A stretch of DNA of 64,000 nt, taken from the NCBI RefSeq assembly GCF_000470315.2, contig NZ_CBRF02000026.1, positions 1 to 64,000 on the forward strand. Direction: 5' to 3'. The notes beneath the pieces are model-generated. The model ran no database searches. It was not told the DNA's origin and was given only the letters and a program-made list of their open reading frames with translations. The stretch's first letter is position 1. Each line of letters opens with the position of its first letter. This document shows positions 17,498 to 26,013 of the stretch, piece by piece. A program made the translations under genes and the position numbers. Source of the DNA: Psychromonas sp. SP041 (GTDB taxonomy: Bacteria; Pseudomonadota; Gammaproteobacteria; Enterobacterales; Psychromonadaceae).

Positions 17498-19163
17498 GCT
17501 CTTTAGCATTAGCTAATGTATGTTCGGTAATACTATCCCCACCTAATAACCTTGCGAGCTCTTGAACACGTTGTGTTTCATCTAATAACTGCATCATTGT
17601 GTTAGTGCTTTTACCATCACTGTGTTTGTTTACTGTCATTTGTTGATGACCATTTCCCGCTACCTGTGGAAGGTGAGTAACACATAGTATTTGTGTGCTT
17701 TCACCTAATTGACGTAACAAGTTACCTACAACGGCTGCCGTTGCACCACTGATACCCACATCCACTTCATCGAAAATTAAGGTCGGTGTAGAAACACGTT
17801 GGCTGATGATCACTTGAATCGCTAAACTGATACGTGACAGTTCGCCACCTGAAGCGACTTTACCTAAGTTTTGTAACCCTTGACCAGCATTAGCGGCAAC
17901 TTGGAATTCAATACCATCGATACCGAGAGGGCTTAGGCTATCTGCATCATGCTGCGTCATAACAACTTCAAATTGTCCATCTTCCATATTCAACTTCTGA
18001 ATACTTTGAGTTATTTTTTTGCTTAACTCTTTTGCGTAACGTTGACGGCTTTGGCTTAGTTTTTGTGCATGCTTTGTGTAATCTTGCTTTGCATTATCTA
18101 GTTCTATTGTTAACTGTTCGATTTGCGCTTCGCTATTATTAAGCTGCTGGTATTCTTTGCTTAATTTTTGGTGGTATGAATACAGCATTTCTGGTTGAAT
18201 TTGGTGTTTTCTTGATAGCGTCATTGCTTGGCTTAAGCGTGATTCTAATTGCTCAAATTGTTCTGGGTCTAACTCTAGTTGCTCGCAGTATTGGCGTAAT
18301 TCATAACCTGCTTCTTCAATTTGAATTGCCGCTTCTTGTAATGATTCAAGGATATTCGTGAGTTTATTGTCGTGTTGTACCTGTGACTCAAGTAAGGAGA
18401 TACTTTTTTGTAACAAGCTCAACGCATCGACTTCGTCTGAATCGGTTAATAAATTTAAGCTTTTTTGAGAGTTCTCAATGAGCGCACCACTATTTGCCAA
18501 TTTTTTATGTTCAGCTTCTATTTCTGAAAATTCATTCTCTGCTAATGCAAACTCATCTAATTCAATAATTTGATATTCAAGTAATTGTTTGCGCGCCTGT
18601 TTTTCTTGTTGGCTTAATTGCTGCTGTTGTAATTGCTTTTTAAGGAAGTGACAACCTTGGTAGGTATCTTTTACTTTTTGTAATAGTTGTTGATGGTTTG
18701 CATACTCATCAATAATCGATAGCTGTATATCACTGCGTAACAAACTTTGGTGTGCGTGCTGACCATGAATATTAACCAATAATTGCCCTAAGCTTTTTAG
18801 CTGAGATAAGGGAACTGGTATGGCGTTAATATAAGCACGTGAACGACCTTCTCGTGTGATCACGCGGCGTAGTAAACATTCATTCGTATTATCACTTAAG
18901 CTATTTTCTAAATCATTATTCTTTAACCAAGTTAATGCGTTTGGTGTGTCGCTTAAGTTAAAGCGAGCACTCACTTCTGCTTTGTCTGTTCCTTGGCGGA
19001 TCATGCCAGCATCAGCTCGAGCACCTAAACATAAACCTAAAGCATCAATGGCAATCGATTTACCTGCACCTGTTTCACCTGTAATGGTGGTCATGCCTTG
19101 GTGGAAATCAAGCTCTAGAAATTTGACGATTGCAAAATGTTGAACGGTTAATTGGCTTAACAT
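17478..19163 (-). CDS. recN: DNA repair protein RecN
   Basis: 561 residues. An SMC-like ATPase that helps double-strand-break repair with RecA. Walker A GETGAGKSIAIDALG lies near residue 29. A central coiled coil spans about 150-370. The signature region ASGGELSRISLAIQ and Walker B LIFDEVDVGISG follow. Slightly longer than E. coli RecN (553). The C-terminal IVNS and stop are encoded by a heptamer repeat. Two CTG-N10-CAG boxes lie 42 and 78 bp upstream of ATG 19163, so SOS control is expected. It follows nadK on the same strand, but a terminator between them makes it a separate unit. Confidence 0.96.
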   Translation of the reverse strand: MLSQLTVQHFAIVKFLELDFHQGMTTITGETGAGKSIAIDALGLCLGARADAGMIRQGTDKAEVSARFNLSDTPNALTWLKNNDLENSLSDNTNECLLRRVITREGRSRAYINAIPVPLSQLKSLGQLLVNIHGQHAHQSLLRSDIQLSIIDEYANHQQLLQKVKDTYQGCHFLKKQLQQQQLSQQEKQARKQLLEYQIIELDEFALAENEFSEIEAEHKKLANSGALIENSQKSLNLLTDSDEVDALSLLQKSISLLESQVQHDNKLTNILESLQEAAIQIEEAGYELRQYCEQLELDPEQFEQLESRLSQAMTLSRKHQIQPEMLYSYHQKLSKEYQQLNNSEAQIEQLTIELDNAKQDYTKHAQKLSQSRQRYAKELSKKITQSIQKLNMEDGQFEVVMTQHDADSLSPLGIDGIEFQVAANAGQGLQNLGKVASGGELSRISLAIQVIISQRVSTPTLIFDEVDVGISGATAAVVGNLLRQLGESTQILCVTHLPQVAGNGHQQMTVNKHSDGKSTNTMMQLLDETQRVQELARLLGGDSITEHTLANAKELLIVNS

Positions 19164-19204
19164 AAAATTGACATCCTATGATGGTATTAACAATGATAAA
19201 ACTA

Positions 19205-19220
19205 CTGGCTATAAATACAG
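19205..19220. promoter_or_regulatory. LexA (SOS) box 1 of recN
   Basis: CTG-N10-CAG with flanks TA and TT (TACTGGCTATAAATACAGTT), 42 bp upstream of the recN start. It fits the gammaproteobacterial LexA consensus apart from one inner base (CTGG instead of CTGT). Confidence 0.75.
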
Positions 19221-19240
19221 TTTGTTGGTGTAGTTTAGTA

Positions 19241-19256
19241 CTGTTTTTTTAAACAG
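19241..19256. promoter_or_regulatory. LexA (SOS) box 2 of recN
   Basis: TACTGT-N8-ACAGTA, a perfect CTG-N10-CAG palindrome, 78 bp upstream of recN. Paired boxes are also found at E. coli recN, one of the most strongly LexA-repressed genes. Confidence 0.85.
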
Positions 19257-19345
19257 TAAAGTGTTGCTTATCTATTTCATGTAAATAATTTTAGTTTTGC
19301 AGAGAAGAGGGGATTAGATCGACGTTTAATAGGAAGAGAACCAAG

Positions 19346-19387
19346 AAAAACTTTCAGTATTTTGAATGAGAAACAAAATACTGAAAG
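19346..19387 (-). terminator. Terminator of nadK
   Basis: A perfect 14-bp stem (CTTTCAGTATTTTG / CAAAATACTGAAAG) with a 9-nt loop is followed on the minus strand by TTTTTCTT. It lies 10 bp after the nadK stop and uncouples nadK from recN. Confidence 0.88.
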
Positions 19388-19397
19388 CAAAGAGAGG

Positions 19398-20297
19398 TTA
19401 AAAAAGTTTATTACCCCATCCAAATTTATTATGTAATACATGGAAGTAGTTATAGTTTTGTGGATGTAATAGTTTTAATTGATGCTGAGTTTTTTTTATC
19501 ACCACTTCATCACCAGGTAAAACGGATAAGTTAACGTGACTGTCGCAGCTAATTTGCATTTCTGTTGTATTAGATTGCGCTATTTTTAATCGTACAACGC
19601 TATTGGCATCAATAACAATAGGGCGGCTGTTAAGTGTATGTGGGAACATGGGTAATAAACTAATTGCATCTAGTTTAGGGGTTAATATTGGACCTCCTCC
19701 TGACAGCGAGTAAGCCGTTGAACCCGTTGGAGTGGATAGAATCAAACCATCTGCACGTTGGTTGATCATAAAATTATCATTAACATACACTTCAAATTCA
19801 ATCATGTGGGCAATTTTGTCAGGGTGTAATACTGCTTCATTAACCGCTGTGCTACTACTTTTTAAATGCCCGTGGCTGTAAACTTGCGCTTCTAATAAAA
19901 AACGATTTTCGGTTTGATAAGTGCCTTCTAATACTTCAGTCAGTGGTTTTTCAAAGTCTTCTGGGTCTAAGTCAGTTAGAAAGCCTAAATTACCTCGATT
20001 AACCCCAATCACTGATATATCAAATCTTGCGAGCACTCTTGCTGCGCCTAACATGTAGCCATCGCCACCGACAACGATCGCTAAATCACATTTTTGACCA
20101 ATACCGACTAAGTCTTCATAACGTATTTGTGGTAACTCTAAATCATCGGCAAGACGAATATCGACAATAATTGAATGGCCTCGGGCTTGCAAAAAAAAGT
20201 ATAAGCTAGTCAGCGTTTGCAATGCTTCACTGTGCTGTGGTTTGCCGATTAATCCAATAGTTTTAAATTGGCTTTGTTGCTTACTATCCAGACTCAT
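19398..20297 (-). CDS. nadK: NAD kinase
   Basis: 299 residues from ATG 20297 ([18 protein letters not shown]); a frame from 20399 exists but extends 34 residues beyond the family N-terminus and into the grpE promoter. It phosphorylates NAD+ to NADP+. Family motifs: [13 protein letters not shown] near residue 74, [20 protein letters not shown] and [17 protein letters not shown]. The residue after GGDG is Tyr where Asn or Thr is usual; the catalytic Asp is kept. Divergent from grpE, as in E. coli. Confidence 0.95.
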   Translation of the reverse strand: MSLDSKQQSQFKTIGLIGKPQHSEALQTLTSLYFFLQARGHSIIVDIRLADDLELPQIRYEDLVGIGQKCDLAIVVGGDGYMLGAARVLARFDISVIGVNRGNLGFLTDLDPEDFEKPLTEVLEGTYQTENRFLLEAQVYSHGHLKSSSTAVNEAVLHPDKIAHMIEFEVYVNDNFMINQRADGLILSTPTGSTAYSLSGGGPILTPKLDAISLLPMFPHTLNSRPIVIDANSVVRLKIAQSNTTEMQISCDSHVNLSVLPGDEVVIKKTQHQLKLLHPQNYNYFHVLHNKFGWGNKLF

Positions 20298-20362
20298 AAA
20301 ATGCCTATTCAATAAAATGTAATGGTTTTCAGTATACCTCTTAAAAATGTTTTTATTAACAG

Positions 20363-20392
20363 GCTTGAAACTATTATTACTATCCCCATAAT
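20363..20392 (+). promoter_or_regulatory. Sigma-32 (heat-shock) promoter of grpE
   Basis: CTTGAAA (20364-20370), a 13-bp spacer, then CCCCATAAT (20384-20392). This matches the RpoH consensus CTTGAA-N13-17-CCCATNT closely. The start of transcription should be near 20400, about 38 nt before grpE. Confidence 0.88.
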
Positions 20393-20437
20393 AGAGCATA
20401 TAATATTGACCAAAACGACATTAGGTAGGATTGAATT

Positions 20438-21037
20438 ATGAGCGAAGAACAAAAAAAGACTGTAGAAGAAGCAATTGAAACTGTTTTAGGTGACGAAGCG
20501 GTTGAAGCTGAGTTAGTAGAAGAAGTTGTTGCAGAGCAAGGTGATGACCAAGCTGCGTTGATTGAAGAGTTAACTAAAAAGTTAGCTGCTGCTGAAGAAG
20601 AAATTAAAGAGCAAAAAGATCTTGTGATCCGTGCTCAAGCATTTTCTCAAAACGAAATTCGTAAAGCAGGTATTGATTCAGAAAATCGTCGTAAATCAGT
20701 ATTAAAAACATTTGCTAATGCATTAACACCCGTTGTTGACCATTTAGAATTAGCAATTTTGCATGCAGATAAAGAAAATGAAACACTAAAACCAATGGTT
20801 GATGGTGTTCAAATGACGTTAACAGAGTTATTGAAAGCAATTTCAAGCATCGGTATTCAACAAATTGATCCAATGGGTGAAGCACTAAATCCTGAAAAGC
20901 ATCAAGCAATGAGTATGCAGTTTGTTGAAGGTGTTGAACCTAACCAAGTTGTTGCTGTAATGCAAAAAGGTTATGAGCTAAGCGGTGGTCAAGTTATTCG
21001 CCCTGCAATGGTTGTGGTTTCAAAAGCAGCTGAGTAA
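20438..21037 (+). CDS. grpE: Nucleotide exchange factor GrpE
   Basis: 199 residues. It releases ADP from DnaK. The N-terminal 35 residues are acidic. A long coiled-coil helix spans about 40-90 (EELTKKLAAAEEEIKEQKDL), and the C-terminal beta domain carries GVQMTLTELLKAISSIGIQ and ends MVVVSKAAE. An AGGATTG ribosome site precedes ATG 20438. It has its own heat-shock promoter and terminator. Here grpE lies directly upstream of dnaK-dnaJ, 620 bp away, an order different from the scattered E. coli arrangement. Confidence 0.95.
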   Translation: MSEEQKKTVEEAIETVLGDEAVEAELVEEVVAEQGDDQAALIEELTKKLAAAEEEIKEQKDLVIRAQAFSQNEIRKAGIDSENRRKSVLKTFANALTPVVDHLELAILHADKENETLKPMVDGVQMTLTELLKAISSIGIQQIDPMGEALNPEKHQAMSMQFVEGVEPNQVVAVMQKGYELSGGQVIRPAMVVVSKAAE

Positions 21038-21087
21038 TTAGCGCTTAAGAAAACAGAATTAATACATCGTTAATAGGTAGTTAAGAA

Positions 21088-21112
21088 AAAGGTACTTCGG
21101 TGCCTTTTTTTA
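21088..21112 (+). terminator. Terminator of grpE
   Basis: AAGGTAC-TTCG-GTGCCTT with one G-T type pair, followed by seven T residues, 50 bp after the grpE stop. Confidence 0.85.
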
Positions 21113-21123
21113 TACCTGTTGAT

Positions 21124-21163
21124 TTATTCACTACCGTTAATAGTTAATCGATAGTGAATAATC
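21124..21163. repeat. Inverted repeat in the grpE-dnaK spacer
   Basis: TTATTCACTA and TAGTGAATAA form a 10-bp perfect stem around about 18 nt that includes GTTAATAGTTAA. It has no T-run, so it is not a clear terminator. The rest of 21165-21545 is very T-rich and shows no gene. Confidence 0.5.
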
Positions 21164-21547
21164 ACTAGTCAATAATCTTCATTTATATTTTTAACCATTT
21201 ACCATTTATGTTTAATTTTTACTTTTAACCTCTATTTTTTATTTCTGATTATTTACTCTGTCATGACCCCTTTTTATGACGGATTTAATTTTTTCTATCT
21301 TCTTTGTGTTTCTATTTTTTTTTAGACTTTAATAAAACAAATTAAGTTAAATTTAGAGATCCTTAACCTATTGATTGTAATTGATATTATTGTTTTTTTA
21401 CCTTGCCATGCATTATCAACGTTGTTGTACTTGTTATCGTCACTTCAATGTTCGCGCTATATTCTCTCTGTGTTAATTGCCGATGTGATTGAGTTCTGCC
21501 ATTTTTTTTATTTATTTTCAAAAAAAACACATTTATTTTACTTGTTA

Positions 21548-21577
21548 CCCTTGAAACACAGAAATAGCCCCTTATAT
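21548..21577 (+). promoter_or_regulatory. Sigma-32 (heat-shock) promoter of dnaK
   Basis: CCCTTGAAA (21548-21556), a spacer of about 11-12 bp, then CCCCTTATAT (from 21568). A strong RpoH-type match. The predicted transcript start is near 21585, which leaves a 75-nt leader before dnaK. Confidence 0.88.
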
Positions 21578-21659
21578 ATAAAGTATCGAACAGACACTGC
21601 CAGCGTGCAGATAGTCAACTAAACAAGTAACAACATTAACAAGTGTGGAGAGAGTAAAA

Positions 21660-23579
21660 ATGGGTAAAATTATCGGTATTGATTTAGGTACTACAAATTC
21701 ATGTGTTTCTGTATTGGATGGTGATGTAGCTAAAATTATTGAAAATGCAGAAGGTGAGCGCACAACTCCTTCGATCATTGCTTATGCAGAAGATGGCGAA
21801 ATCTTAGTAGGTCAACCTGCTAAACGTCAATCTGTTACTAATCCGCAAAACACTCTATTTGCTATTAAACGTCTTATCGGTCGTCGTTTTGAAGACGAAG
21901 AAGTACAACGTGATATTAAAATCATGCCTTACAAAATCGTAAAAGCTGATAACGGTGATGCATGGGTTGAAGCACGTGGAAACAAAATGGCGCCACCGCA
22001 AATCTCTGCTGAAGTATTGAAAAAAATGAAAAAAACAGCTGAAGATTACCTAGGTGAAAAAGTATCTGGTGCTGTAATCACTGTACCTGCTTACTTTAAT
22101 GATGCACAACGTCAAGCAACTAAAGATGCTGGTCGTATTGCTGGTCTTGATGTTAAACGTATCATCAATGAGCCAACTGCTGCTGCATTTGCTTACGGTG
22201 TTAACAATTCTAAAGGCGACAGTGTTGTTGCTGTATACGACTTAGGTGGTGGTACTTTCGATATCTCAATCATTGAAATCGATGAAGTAGATGGCGAAAA
22301 AACATTTGAAGTACTAGCAACTAACGGTGACACGCACTTAGGTGGTGAAGATTTCGATAACCGTCTAATTAACTTCTTAGTTAAAGAATTCCAAAAAGAC
22401 CAAAACTTCGATCTAACTAAAGATCCATTGGCAATGCAACGTGTTAAAGAAGCGGCTGAAAAAGCAAAAATAGAGCTTTCTTCTGCACAGCAAACTGATA
22501 TCAACCTGCCTTACATTACTGCAGATGCGTCAGGTCCTAAACATTTAAACATTAAAGTAACGCGTTCTAAATTAGAGTCTTTAGTTGAAGATATGATTAA
22601 AGCAACACTTGAGCCTTTACGCATTGCGCTTAAAGATGCTGATTTGTCTGTTGGCGATATCGATGACGTTATCTTAGTGGGTGGCCAAACACGTATGCCT
22701 TTAGTTCAAGCAACTGTTGCTGAATTCTTTGGTAAAGCGGCTCGTAAAGATGTTAACCCTGATGAAGCTGTTGCAATGGGCGCGGCGATTCAAGGTGCTG
22801 TACTTTCTGGTGACAAAACTGACGTTCTATTATTAGACGTTACACCGTTATCTTTAGGTATCGAAACAATGGGTGGCGTATTAACGAAAGTTATCGAGAA
22901 AAATACAACTATCCCAACTAAACAGTCACAAACGTTCTCTACTGCTGAAGATAACCAAAGTGCGGTAACAATTCACATTCTTCAAGGTGAGCGTAAACGA
23001 GCTGCGGATAACAAATCTCTAGGTCAATTTAACCTTGAAGGTATTCGTGCTGCAACACGTGGTGCACCACAAATCGAAGTGACTTTCGATATGGATGCTG
23101 ATGGTATCTTGCATGTATCTGCTAAAGATAAAGATACAAACCAAGAGCAAAAAATTACGATTAAATCAAGCTCAGGTCTATCTGACGAAGAGATTGAAAA
23201 AATGGTAAATGACGCTGAAGCAAATGCTGATGCAGATAAAAAATTCGAAGAAGTAGTCACTGCACGTAACCAAGCTGATGCTTTAGTTCATGCAACTAAG
23301 AAACAAATCGAAGAAGCTGGCGATGCATTACCTGCTGACGAAAAAGAGAAAATTGAAGCGGCACTAGCTGAACTTGAAACTGCGTCTAAAGGGGAAGATA
23401 AAGCTGAAATCGAAGCTAAAACTCAAGCACTTGCTGAAGCATCTCAAAAACTAGGCGAGATTGCTCAACAGAAAGCACAAGCTGGTGAAGCAGGTTCAGA
23501 GCAACCTGAAGCACAAGCTAAGCAAGATGATGATATCGTTGATGCTGAGTTTGAAGAAGTAAAAGACGAGAAAAAATAA
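21660..23579 (+). CDS. dnaK: Molecular chaperone DnaK (Hsp70)
   Basis: 639 residues from ATG 21660 ([15 protein letters not shown]), preceded by GGAGAGAG; an in-frame ATG 15 bp earlier is less likely. ATPase domain about 1-385 with [12 protein letters not shown] and [11 protein letters not shown]. Substrate domain about 390-510 beginning [13 protein letters not shown]. The helical lid ends in a Lys/Glu-rich tail and [10 protein letters not shown], the EEVD-like bacterial terminus. It works with GrpE and DnaJ, both adjacent. Transcribed from its own sigma-32 promoter, with partial read-through to dnaJ likely. Confidence 0.98.
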   Translation: MGKIIGIDLGTTNSCVSVLDGDVAKIIENAEGERTTPSIIAYAEDGEILVGQPAKRQSVTNPQNTLFAIKRLIGRRFEDEEVQRDIKIMPYKIVKADNGDAWVEARGNKMAPPQISAEVLKKMKKTAEDYLGEKVSGAVITVPAYFNDAQRQATKDAGRIAGLDVKRIINEPTAAAFAYGVNNSKGDSVVAVYDLGGGTFDISIIEIDEVDGEKTFEVLATNGDTHLGGEDFDNRLINFLVKEFQKDQNFDLTKDPLAMQRVKEAAEKAKIELSSAQQTDINLPYITADASGPKHLNIKVTRSKLESLVEDMIKATLEPLRIALKDADLSVGDIDDVILVGGQTRMPLVQATVAEFFGKAARKDVNPDEAVAMGAAIQGAVLSGDKTDVLLLDVTPLSLGIETMGGVLTKVIEKNTTIPTKQSQTFSTAEDNQSAVTIHILQGERKRAADNKSLGQFNLEGIRAATRGAPQIEVTFDMDADGILHVSAKDKDTNQEQKITIKSSSGLSDEEIEKMVNDAEANADADKKFEEVVTARNQADALVHATKKQIEEAGDALPADEKEKIEAALAELETASKGEDKAEIEAKTQALAEASQKLGEIAQQKAQAGEAGSEQPEAQAKQDDDIVDAEFEEVKDEKK

Positions 23580-23615
23580 TTAGGTAACCCCTAAATAAGT
23601 AAGATCGTTTCAACT

Positions 23616-23645
23616 CGCGGGTTATGGATTTATCTATAATCCGCG
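23616..23645 (+). terminator. Imperfect hairpin between dnaK and dnaJ
   Basis: CGCGGGTTATGGAT and ATCTATAATCCGCG form an imperfect stem around a TT loop, followed by TGTTTGTTTT. With its mismatches and broken T-run it may attenuate rather than fully stop transcription into dnaJ, which has no visible promoter of its own. Confidence 0.5.
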
Positions 23646-23682
23646 TGTTTGTTTTCAATAAACAGAGATTTGAGAAATAACC

Positions 23683-24807
23683 ATGTCTAAACGAGATTGT
23701 TATGAAGTACTCGGTTTAAGCCGAGATGCGACAGAGAAAGAAGTTAAAAAAGCTTATAAACGCTTAGCGATGAAGTTTCATCCAGATCGTACCAAAGGTG
23801 ATGTAGAGCTAGAAGAAAAGTTCAAGGAAGTAAAAGAAGCTTACGAAATTCTTAACGATCCTCAAAAGAAAGCAGCATTTGATCAATATGGTCATGATGG
23901 TGTTAACCAACAAGGTCACGGTGGTGGTGGTTTTGGTGGTGGTGGTTTTGACGATATATTCGGAGATATCTTTGGTGGTGGGCGCCGTGGTGGTGGCCAA
24001 CAACGTGCGCAACAAGGTTCTGATCTACGCTACAATATGGAGTTGACATTAGAAGAGGCCGTTAAAGGTATCTCTAAAGAGATCCAAATTCCTACTTTAG
24101 TACATTGCGAGCAGTGTAATGGTTCTGGTGCTAAAAAAGGAACTGAATCTAAAACCTGTGGTACGTGTCATGGCCAAGGCCAAGTGCAAATGCGTCAAGG
24201 TTTCTTTGCGGTTAACCAAACTTGTCCAACTTGTCGTGGTAAAGGCAAAATCATTACTGACCCATGTGGGAAATGTCATGGTGAAGGTCGTTACGAACGC
24301 AGTAAAACATTATCAGTTAAAATTCCTGCAGGCGTTGATACTGGCGACCGTATCCGTTTAAGCGGTGAAGGTGAAGCCGGAGAGCAAGGTGCACCAGCAG
24401 GTGACTTGTATGTGCAAATGAATGTACGTCCGCATGATGTATTTGAGCGTGATGGTAATGACTTATATTGTGAAGTACCAATTAGCTTTACAGAAGCGGC
24501 GTTAGGCGGCGAAATTGAAGTCCCTACTTTAGATGGACGTGTCAAACTTAAGATACCTGCAGAAACGCAAACAGGACGTATGTTCCGTATGCGTAATAAA
24601 GGTGTTAAGTCTGTACGTAGCCACTCTACAGGTGACTTGATGTGTAAAGTGACCGTGGAAACACCGGTTAAATTATCAATCAAACAAAAAGAGTTATTGA
24701 AGGAATTTGAAAGCTCTTTATGTTCAAGCAGTAGTAAAAAACACAAGCCTAAATCGGAAGGTTTTTTGAACAGTTTGAAAACATTCTTTGATGACATAAG
24801 TAAGTAG
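23683..24807 (+). CDS. dnaJ: Co-chaperone DnaJ (Hsp40)
   Basis: 374 residues, type I DnaJ. J domain about 4-70 with the HPD tripeptide (KFHPDRT). A Gly/Phe-rich linker ([18 protein letters not shown]) follows. Four zinc repeats are complete: [24 protein letters not shown] and CGKCHGEG. The C-terminal substrate domains follow, with a Ser-rich tail ([12 protein letters not shown]). It stimulates DnaK ATP hydrolysis and delivers clients. 103 bp after dnaK, so co-transcribed, as in most gammaproteobacteria. Confidence 0.98.
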   Translation: MSKRDCYEVLGLSRDATEKEVKKAYKRLAMKFHPDRTKGDVELEEKFKEVKEAYEILNDPQKKAAFDQYGHDGVNQQGHGGGGFGGGGFDDIFGDIFGGGRRGGGQQRAQQGSDLRYNMELTLEEAVKGISKEIQIPTLVHCEQCNGSGAKKGTESKTCGTCHGQGQVQMRQGFFAVNQTCPTCRGKGKIITDPCGKCHGEGRYERSKTLSVKIPAGVDTGDRIRLSGEGEAGEQGAPAGDLYVQMNVRPHDVFERDGNDLYCEVPISFTEAALGGEIEVPTLDGRVKLKIPAETQTGRMFRMRNKGVKSVRSHSTGDLMCKVTVETPVKLSIKQKELLKEFESSLCSSSSKKHKPKSEGFLNSLKTFFDDISK

Positions 24808-24828
24808 TTTATCGAATGTGAATTTAAG

Positions 24829-24853
24829 GCCACTTTCGAGTGGTCTTTTTTTT
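24829..24853 (+). terminator. Terminator of dnaK-dnaJ
   Basis: CCACT-TTCG-AGTGG stem-loop followed by CTTTTTTTT, 22 bp after the dnaJ stop. Confidence 0.9.
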
Positions 24854-25189
24854 ATACACCTCATAATCAATAGTTTGCTATGATATCGCTCACTCAAGTG
24901 AAATGATTGGGAATAATGTAATTAAAACAGCTTTAAACGCACTATATTTATCAATTTGTAATGCACTATCTGGCTGTTTTTATTGGCTAAACCTATTAAA
25001 AAATTAAATAGATTAACTTTATTTCGAGTTAAGTTAGGCTTACTCGAACAATAATTGTTAAGTCGCTCAGAACATAGCTTTTTTTAATTATGCGATGTTT
25101 CTTAGTGTGGGTAATATGGCTCACGAAAAAATAAGCGTTAACCTATTTAGTAGCATGAGTAATTATTTACTCTATACGGAGAAGTTTTA
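24854..25189. other. Intergenic, about 335 bp, upstream of uvrY
   Basis: AT-rich. No repeat family, RNA gene or open frame recognised. The uvrY promoter must be here, but no clear -35/-10 pair stands out. Confidence 0.45.
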
Positions 25190-25834
25190 GTGATAAATAT
25201 CCTGCTGGTCGATGACCATGAATTAGTTCGTACAGGGATAAGCCGTATCATTGATGATGTTCGAGGCATGAAAGTAATTGGCGAAGCTGAAAGCGGAGAA
25301 GACGCAGTTAAGTGGTGTCGTAGTAATGAGCCAGATGTAATATTAATGGATATTAATATGCCTGGTATTGGTGGACTTGATGCAATGCATAAAATTTTGC
25401 GCATCAATGAAGATATTAAAATCATTATGCTAACAATGCATACTGAAAATCCATTTCCAACCAAAGTAATGCAAGCAGGGGCGGCTGGCTATTTAAGCAA
25501 AGGAGCCTGTCCTGATGAAGTGTTAAATGCAATTCGTATTGTGAATTCTGGGCAACGTTATTTAGCGCCTGAAATTGCACAGCAAATGGCATTGTCACAA
25601 TTATCACCAAGTGATGAAGATCCATTCCGAGTGTTATCGGAACGTGAACTACAGATAATGATGATGATAACTAAAGGGCAGCGTGTTGTTGATATTTCAG
25701 AACAACTAAGCCTAAGCTCTAAAACGGTCAATAGTTACCGTTACCGATTGTTTGATAAGTTAGGTGTGCAAGGCGATGTAGAACTCACGCATCTTGCTAT
25801 CCGCTATGGCATGTTAGACGCAGATACACTCTAA
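25190..25834 (+). CDS. uvrY: Two-component response regulator UvrY (GacA/VarA family)
   Basis: 214 residues from GTG 25190, which matches the E. coli UvrY N-terminus (MIN.LLVDDHELVR) and is preceded by GGAG. The receiver domain has D8, D9 and phospho-acceptor D54. The LuxR-type helix-turn-helix is at about 150-205 (LSERELQIMMMITKGQ ... SSKTVNSYRYRLFDKL). In relatives it is phosphorylated by BarA/GacS and turns on CsrB-type small RNAs. No kinase or CsrB-like gene is in the window. Adjacent uvrC has its own apparent leader, as a terminator follows uvrY. Confidence 0.95.
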   Translation: MINILLVDDHELVRTGISRIIDDVRGMKVIGEAESGEDAVKWCRSNEPDVILMDINMPGIGGLDAMHKILRINEDIKIIMLTMHTENPFPTKVMQAGAAGYLSKGACPDEVLNAIRIVNSGQRYLAPEIAQQMALSQLSPSDEDPFRVLSERELQIMMMITKGQRVVDISEQLSLSSKTVNSYRYRLFDKLGVQGDVELTHLAIRYGMLDADTL

Positions 25835-25858
25835 AAGTCTGCTTCAAACTCATCAATT

Positions 25859-25883
25859 AGGCGCCTATTTTAGGTGCCTTTTT
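25859..25883 (+). terminator. Terminator after uvrY
   Basis: AGGCGCCTATTTTAGGTGCCT folds into a stem with one mismatch and is followed by TTTTTAT. It lies 25 bp after the stop, so uvrC is probably at least partly independent. Confidence 0.75.
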
Positions 25884-25979
25884 ATATGTACTATTGAAGC
25901 TTATTTGATAACACTTGTATTCAAATAGTAAGTGCATAACTTAATGAAAGATAAAATTTAACTGGTGAACAAAACCTAG

Positions 25980-26013
25980 CTTATGGCCAAATTTAACTTA
26001 TGACCAAATTTAA
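25980..26013 (+). repeat. 17-bp tandem duplication of the uvrC start region
   Basis: 25980-25996 and 25997-26013 are the same 17 bp (CTTATGNCCAAATTTAA) with one difference. The first copy creates a six-codon reading frame (ATG 25983, MAKFNL) whose TGA at 26001 overlaps the uvrC ATG at 26000. Confidence 0.9.

Noticed and set aside
21371-21622. 83-residue rightward frame before dnaK
   Set aside because: It runs through the sigma-32 promoter and is a T-rich, low-complexity frame.
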